Origin: JASFQI01 sp050115555
GTDB taxonomy: Bacteria > Desulfobacterota > DSM-4660 > Desulfatiglandales > HGW-15
DNA: 14,124 nt
Direction: 5' to 3'
NCBI GenBank assembly: GCA_050115555.1
Contig: JASFQI010000104.1
Location: forward strand, 1-14,124
The first letter of the stretch is position 1, and each line of letters starts with the position of its first letter. Position numbers and translations under genes: made by a program. The notes beneath the pieces are model-generated. The model ran no database searches. It saw nothing but the letters and a program-made list of their open reading frames with translations, and was not told the origin of the DNA. Below are positions 11,039-14,124 of the stretch, piece after piece.

Positions 11039-11071
11039 CGCCCGGGTGAACCAACGCCTTGCTCCCGGGCG
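11039..11071 (-). other. GC-rich hairpin at the 5' side of the L10 leader
   Basis: A perfect 8-bp inverted repeat (CGCCCGGG at 11064-11071 with CCCGGGCG at 11039-11046) surrounds a 17-nt loop. It is not followed by a T run in the direction of the operon. It may be a 5' domain of the leader transcript or part of a repeat. No function can be read from sequence. Confidence 0.5.
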
Positions 11072-11350
11072 ATTTTCCCAAAAATACAATATGAAATCGT
11101 TCGGGCATTCGTGGTTCCGCGTCTTTCCTGCTGCTGGAGAACGCCTGAACGTCGAACAAAATAAGGGAACGGTTCACAGGATTCCAGGCTCAAAGGTCCT
11201 TTGACCTTCTCGCAGGGGCTACCGATCGCTGCAAGCCCTCGGAAGCCCCACGGATCGGCTTCACCTCGTTACTGACGCATGGTGTTTACGGTACCCGAAG
11301 CCCGATCCCGGCGAACCGAATGACGAAACCCACAGAATAGTCAAACGCGA
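11072..11350. other. Gene-free spacer between rplA and the rplJ leader
   Basis: 279 bp without a supportable gene. It contains several short inverted repeats on the minus strand: CCGATC/GATCGG and, overlapping it, GGGGCT/AGCCCC (within about 11216-11260), and AAGGTC-AAAG-GACCTT at about 11191-11206. A promoter for rplJ should lie here or just below if the leader is made independently, but I see no good TTGACA/TATAAT pair; TTGACT at about 11342-11347 lacks a credible -10. Small reading frames reaching 11177-11193 run into the L10 leader and look spurious. Confidence 0.5.
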
Positions 11351-12058
11351 TTACAGACCGGACAGATCCTTCAGAGTCGACGGGTCCACCTTAATACCCG
11401 GCCCCATGGTCGTGGAGATGGCGATTCCTCTCAGATAGGTTCCCTTGCTTGCAGGAGGTTTCAGGCGGAGAATGGTGTCCATGAAAGCGCCGATGTTCTG
11501 GAGGAGTCCGTCCACCCCGAACGAAACCTTGCCCATAGGTGCGTGCACGATGCCGGCTTTTTCCACACGGAAATCGATCTTCCCCGCCTTGACCTCTTTG
11601 ACGGCCCTGGCCACGTCGAATGTGACCGTCCCGAGTTTGGCGTTGGGCATCAACCCCCTCGGACCGAGGACCCGTCCGAGTTTGCTGACCGATCCCATCA
11701 TGTCCGGCGTCGCAATGGTCTTGTCGAACTCCAGCCATCCCTGCTGAATCTTCTCTACGTACTCATCCGAGCCCACGTAGTCCGCCCCGGCCTCAGAGGC
11801 CTCTTTTTCCTTCTCGCCCTTGGCGAAGACCAGGACGCGGACCTCTTTGCCGACCCCGTTCGGAAGAACCACGGTCCCCCGCACCATCTGGTCGGCGTGC
11901 CTTGGATCGACCCCGAGCCGGACAGCAAGATCTACGGTTTCGTCAAACTTCGCATACGCGCAATCCACCGCCAGCTGCGCAGCGTCCTTAAAGCTGATCC
12001 GCTCTCCCCTGGCCACCTTGGCCGCAGCTTCCTTGTATTTCTTTCCTCTCTTGCCCAT
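11351..12058 (-). CDS. rplA: 50S ribosomal protein L1
   Basis: 235 residues, the family length. L1 is the mobile-stalk protein near the E site that helps move deacylated tRNA out, and in many bacteria it represses the L11-L1 mRNA. MGKRGKKYKEAAAKV opens the protein. The central signature LGRVLGPRGLMPNAKLGT (about residues 127-144) and the following GKIDFRVEKAGIVHAPMGKVSF are diagnostic. The ATG at 12056-12058 is preceded by AGAGGA. The gene lies 21 bp after rplK, so coupled translation is likely. It is followed by the long gap before rplJ, so rplK-rplA and rplJ-rplL may be partly separate units. Confidence 0.99.
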   Translation of the reverse strand: MGKRGKKYKEAAAKVARGERISFKDAAQLAVDCAYAKFDETVDLAVRLGVDPRHADQMVRGTVVLPNGVGKEVRVLVFAKGEKEKEASEAGADYVGSDEYVEKIQQGWLEFDKTIATPDMMGSVSKLGRVLGPRGLMPNAKLGTVTFDVARAVKEVKAGKIDFRVEKAGIVHAPMGKVSFGVDGLLQNIGAFMDTILRLKPPASKGTYLRGIAISTTMGPGIKVDPSTLKDLSGL

Positions 12059-12079
12059 ACCCGGTTATCCTCTTTGACG

Positions 12080-12505
12080 CTAATCCGTCACCGTAAGCCC
12101 CATGCTTCTCGCGGTGCCTTCGATAATCCTCGAAGCGTTCTCAATGTCGTAAGCGTTCAGGTCCTCGAACTTCACCTTGGCGATCTCCTCGACCTGCTGG
12201 CGAGTCACCTGTCCCACCTTTTCCTTGTTGGGTTCACCCGACCCCTTTGCGATCTTGGCGGCCTGCTTGAGCAACACAGCGGCCGGCGGGGTTTTGGTGA
12301 TGAAAGAAAAGGATCGATCCGCATAAATCGTGATGACCACCGGGATGACGGTCCCCGCCTGATCCTGGGTTTTCGCATTGAAGGCCTTGCAGAACTCCGC
12401 GATGTTCACCCCGTGCTGGCCGAGTGCCGGCCCGATAGGAGGAGATGGATTGGCTTGGCCCCCTTTGACCTGAAGCTTTACGCTGGCGATAATTTTCTTT
12501 GCCAT
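12080..12505 (-). CDS. rplK: 50S ribosomal protein L11
   Basis: 141 residues, as in E. coli. L11 binds the GTPase-associated region of 23S rRNA and is needed for stringent-factor activation. The start MAKKIIASVKLQVKGGQANP runs into SPPIGPALGQHGVNIAEFCK. The N-terminal-domain prolines (P20, P22, P23, P26) that line the thiostrepton pocket are present, so there is no sign of resistance changes there. The C-terminal rRNA-binding domain ends with GTARSMGLTV. The ATG at 12503-12505 has AAGAGGA upstream. The gene lies 99 bp after nusG. An L1 autoregulatory site would be expected in that gap, but I could not align one with confidence. Confidence 0.99.
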   Translation of the reverse strand: MAKKIIASVKLQVKGGQANPSPPIGPALGQHGVNIAEFCKAFNAKTQDQAGTVIPVVITIYADRSFSFITKTPPAAVLLKQAAKIAKGSGEPNKEKVGQVTRQQVEEIAKVKFEDLNAYDIENASRIIEGTARSMGLTVTD

Positions 12506-12568
12506 GGGTTTCCTCTTGACTCCCTGATCATGTACCGCAATCCCGCTTCCATAACAGTCCCCCGGCAG

Positions 12569-12580
12569 CCGACGCGTCGG
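12569..12580. repeat. 12-bp perfect palindrome in the nusG-rplK gap
   Basis: CCGACGCGTCGG is self-complementary and lies 25 bp after the nusG stop in the 99-bp spacer. No T run follows. It could form a small hairpin in the transcript or be chance in GC-rich DNA; no role is claimed. Confidence 0.35.
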
Positions 12581-12604
12581 TGAACCTTACGACTACGGGT
12601 GAAA

Positions 12605-13171
12605 TCACACCTTGTTTACCTGAATAAAGTCGAGTTCCACGGGGGTGGCACGGCCGAAGATGGTGATGAGAACCCTCAGCTTCTCTTTATCCTCCTTCAC
12701 CTCCGAAACCGTCCCCTGAAAATTACTGAACGGGCCGTCGATGACGCGTACCTCGTCCCCTTCCTCGAACGTAAATCTCGGCTTGGGCTTGCTGATCCCC
12801 TCCTCCATCTGCCGGATGATCCGTTCCGCTTCCTCATCCGGAATGGGAGCAGGGCGCATCTCCCCGCCCACGAAACCGGTCACCTTGGCGGTGCTGTTCA
12901 CCGTGTGCCACGTATCGTCGTTCAGAACCATCTGGACGAGGATGTACCCGGGATAGAATTTTCGAGAAGTAGTCCTCTTCTGCCCCTTCTTGAGCTCGAC
13001 CACCTGTTCCGTCGGAACCACGATTTTTCCGAAATGGGTCTCCTGGCCCAGGGTTCGGATCCTCTCCTCGAGGTTCAACTTCACCTTGTGCTCGAACCCC
13101 GAGTACGTGTGTACCACGTACCATTTGAAATCAGGGCCGGTATGCTCGCTGTTCTCGTTCATCGTATCCAT
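12605..13171 (-). CDS. nusG: Transcription termination/antitermination protein NusG
   Basis: 188 residues. NusG binds the polymerase clamp through its NGN domain and links it to Rho or to the ribosome through its KOW domain. The NGN domain begins KWYVVHTYSGFEHKVKLNLE (about residues 16-35) and includes the RKFYPGYILVQM strand and TGFVGG loop. The KOW domain begins FEEGDEVRVIDGPFSNFQGT. The first possible ATG is 13169-13171; a second in frame is 13160-13162 (M4). Neither has a strong Shine-Dalgarno, so the true start may be nine bases shorter. It lies 64 bp after secE, the standard partner order. Confidence 0.97.
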   Translation of the reverse strand: MDTMNENSEHTGPDFKWYVVHTYSGFEHKVKLNLEERIRTLGQETHFGKIVVPTEQVVELKKGQKRTTSRKFYPGYILVQMVLNDDTWHTVNSTAKVTGFVGGEMRPAPIPDEEAERIIRQMEEGISKPKPRFTFEEGDEVRVIDGPFSNFQGTVSEVKEDKEKLRVLITIFGRATPVELDFIQVNKV

Positions 13172-13235
13172 CCCAGGGCTTCATGCCGATCCGCCCTGTT
13201 TCCGCCTTCCGCCACTTAACTTAAGGGCGTGCGCC

Positions 13236-13640
13236 CTATCCAACGACGGTCTTGATCACCTTGATCAGGCCGAAATCGATCACCCCGAGGAAAAGCGCTG
13301 CGATGAGAACCAAAAAAATGACCATCGCCGTGGATGCAAGCAACTCCTTTCGCGTCGGCCACTTCACCTTCTTCAGCTCGATACGGGCATCCCGAAGAAA
13401 CTGCACCGCCATGGAAATATAGTTCCCTACGGACTTCTTCTCGGCCTTTTTCTTCTCGGGCTCCTTTCGGACAACCGGCTGCACCGGCTTCTTCGGAGCA
13501 GGAGGTTTCTCCGGTTTTTTCTCTTCCTCCTCCGGTACGTCAGGTGCCTCCGCAGTGACCGCAGCCCTCGCCTGGGAATCCGATTGGGAACGTTTCCGGC
13601 TGCTCCGTTTTTTCTTTTTTTTGTTGGCCGGTTTTTTCAT
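13236..13640 (-). CDS. secE: Preprotein translocase subunit SecE
   Basis: 134 residues from the ATG at 13638-13640. SecE clamps SecY in the inner-membrane protein-export channel. The C-terminal third is the conserved core: an amphipathic helix FLRDARIELKKVKWPTRKEL followed by one transmembrane segment (about residues 105-130, STAMVIFLVLIAALFLGV). The N-terminal two-thirds is a low-complexity, strongly charged Lys/Pro/Glu tail beginning MKKPANKKKKKRSSRKR, longer than in single-helix SecE proteins. The frame also opens at GTG 13674-13676, giving 12 more residues, but that start has no ribosome-binding site, whereas GGAAACAGCG precedes the ATG. The gene follows tRNA-Trp by 69 bp. Confidence 0.95.
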   Translation of the reverse strand: MKKPANKKKKKRSSRKRSQSDSQARAAVTAEAPDVPEEEEKKPEKPPAPKKPVQPVVRKEPEKKKAEKKSVGNYISMAVQFLRDARIELKKVKWPTRKELLASTAMVIFLVLIAALFLGVIDFGLIKVIKTVVG

Positions 13641-13709
13641 CGCTGTTTCCGGTAATCCCTTCGAAAAATCGAACACCGTATGGCGGCGTCACGCTTTGAC
13701 GAAAAAAGA

Positions 13710-13786
13710 TGGCAGGCCAGGAGGGATTCGAACCCCCAACACCCGGATTTGGAGTCCGGTGCTCTAGCCGTTAGAGCTACTGGCCT
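13710..13786 (-). tRNA. trnW: tRNA-Trp (anticodon CCA)
   Basis: A full cloverleaf. The acceptor stem is AGGCCAG/CTGGCCT, the D stem GCTC/GAGC, the anticodon stem CCGGA/TCCGG around CTCCAAA (anticodon CCA), the variable loop GTGTT, and the T arm has TTCGAAT. G is the discriminator base, and a CCA tail is encoded at 13710-13712. Six U follow soon after (13702-13707). tRNA-Trp between tuf/rpmG and secE is a common arrangement in this gene cluster. It must be cut out of the operon transcript. Confidence 0.98.
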
Positions 13787-13803
13787 GCAAAGTCTCAGCG
13801 CGC

Positions 13804-13953
13804 TTACTTCGTCTCCCTGTGCAAGGTATGGGTTCTGCACGACGGACAGTATTTGCGAAACGCCAGCTTGTCGGGCGTTTTCCTCTTGTTCTTCGTCGTC
13901 GTGTAGTTCCGATTCTTGCATTCCTCGCAAGCAAGTATGACAATGTCCCGCAT
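13804..13953 (-). CDS. rpmG: 50S ribosomal protein L33 (zinc-ribbon form)
   Basis: A 49-residue protein beginning MRDIVILACEECKNRNYTTT and ending LHRETK. L33 is a small 50S protein near the E site. The cysteines C9, C12, C36 and C39 form two CxxC pairs, so this is the zinc-binding version rather than the cysteine-free paralogue. The ATG at 13951-13953 has GGAG (13963-13966) nine bases upstream. An in-frame ATG two codons earlier is too close to that site. It lies 46 bp after tuf and 17 bp before tRNA-Trp, as in many bacteria with this cluster. Confidence 0.97.
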   Translation of the reverse strand: MRDIVILACEECKNRNYTTTKNKRKTPDKLAFRKYCPSCRTHTLHRETK

Positions 13954-13970
13954 ATCCATTCACTCCGTGC

Positions 13971-13988
13971 CCGTTCCTCAACGAACGG
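13971..13988 (-). other. Small hairpin between tuf and rpmG
   Basis: CCGTTC-GTTGAG-GAACGG forms a perfect 6-bp stem with a 6-nt loop just after the tuf stop. No U run follows, and the rpmG Shine-Dalgarno comes shortly after, so it is not an intrinsic terminator. It could be a processing or mRNA-stability element; this is inference. Confidence 0.45.
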
Positions 13989-13999
13989 ACCGTGTGCCG

Positions 14000-14124
14000 T
14001 TACTCGATGATTTCGGCGACCACACCGGCGCCCACGGTTCGACCGCCTTCCCGAATCGCAAACCGCAGCTCCTTCTCCATGGCAATCGGCGTGATCAGCG
14101 ATCCTTCCAGCGTCACGTTGTCCC
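14000..14124 (-). CDS. tuf: Elongation factor Tu, 3' end only (runs off the window)
   Basis: The last 40 codons and the stop are present. The sequence reads DNVTLEGSLITPIAMEKELR and then FAIREGGRTVGAGVVAEIIE, the hallmark C-terminal beta-barrel end of EF-Tu. It is the upstream gene of the cluster (equivalent to tufB of E. coli, which also precedes secE). It lies 46 bp before rpmG with no terminator between, so rpmG and the tRNA are probably on the same transcript. It has the same orientation as the partial tuf at 1-119; whether the two copies are identical cannot be seen because opposite ends are present. Confidence 0.97.
   Translation of the reverse strand, partial: DNVTLEGSLITPIAMEKELRFAIREGGRTVGAGVVAEIIE

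Noticed and set aside
10986..11193. Two overlapping small minus-strand frames (63 and 67 codons) in the rplA-rplJ gap.
   Set aside because: They overlap the structured L10 leader and resemble no family I know; a repeat or non-coding spacer explains them better.
12506..12604. Possible L1 autoregulatory site upstream of rplK.
   Set aside because: It is expected from other bacteria, but no segment could be matched by eye to the 23S-like L1 site.

Overview
The window is a continuous minus-strand block of core translation and transcription genes. Read in the direction of transcription (high to low coordinates), the order is: tuf (3' end only), rpmG, tRNA-Trp(CCA), secE, nusG, rplK, rplA, rplJ, rplL, rpoB, rpoC, rpsL, rpsG, tuf (5' end only). 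No gene on the plus strand is supported. Gene order, RpoB/RpoC lengths, the four-cysteine L33 and the protein sequences fit a moderately GC-rich Gram-negative of the old Deltaproteobacteria (Desulfobacterota, Syntrophobacterales-like). That placement rests on family familiarity, not on a search.

Layout by region. 13710-14124 holds the end of one EF-Tu gene, then L33 and tRNA-Trp, the usual lead-in to secE. 11351-13640 carries secE-nusG-rplK-rplA: the translocon subunit, a transcription elongation factor and two large-subunit proteins. 10785-11350 is an unusually long 566-bp gap. Its promoter-distal part is a recognisable L10-type leader (about 10904-11030) followed by a terminator-like hairpin with a U run (10839-10893), and its promoter-proximal part (about 11072-11350) has no gene. 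9801-10784 is rplJ-rplL. The 258-bp rplL-rpoB gap holds two strong inverted-repeat structures. 1231-9542 is rpoB-rpoC. A well-formed sigma70-type promoter (1152-1180) precedes rpsL-rpsG, and a second tuf gene follows directly, with no fusA in the canonical rpsG-fusA-tuf position.

The products act together: L10, L12, L11 and L1 form the factor-binding stalk and L1 region of the 50S subunit, S12 and S7 form decoding and head elements of the 30S subunit, EF-Tu delivers aminoacyl-tRNA, RpoB/RpoC form the polymerase core, and NusG acts on that polymerase. The leader hairpins are the places where ribosomal protein and polymerase output could be balanced.

I found no undescribed gene system. The points most worth a second look are the missing fusA, the two direct tuf copies at both window edges (which also suggest an assembly break), the L10 leader/attenuator, the nested palindromes between rplL and rpoB, the long rplA-rplJ gap, and two TTG starts (rpoC and rplJ).
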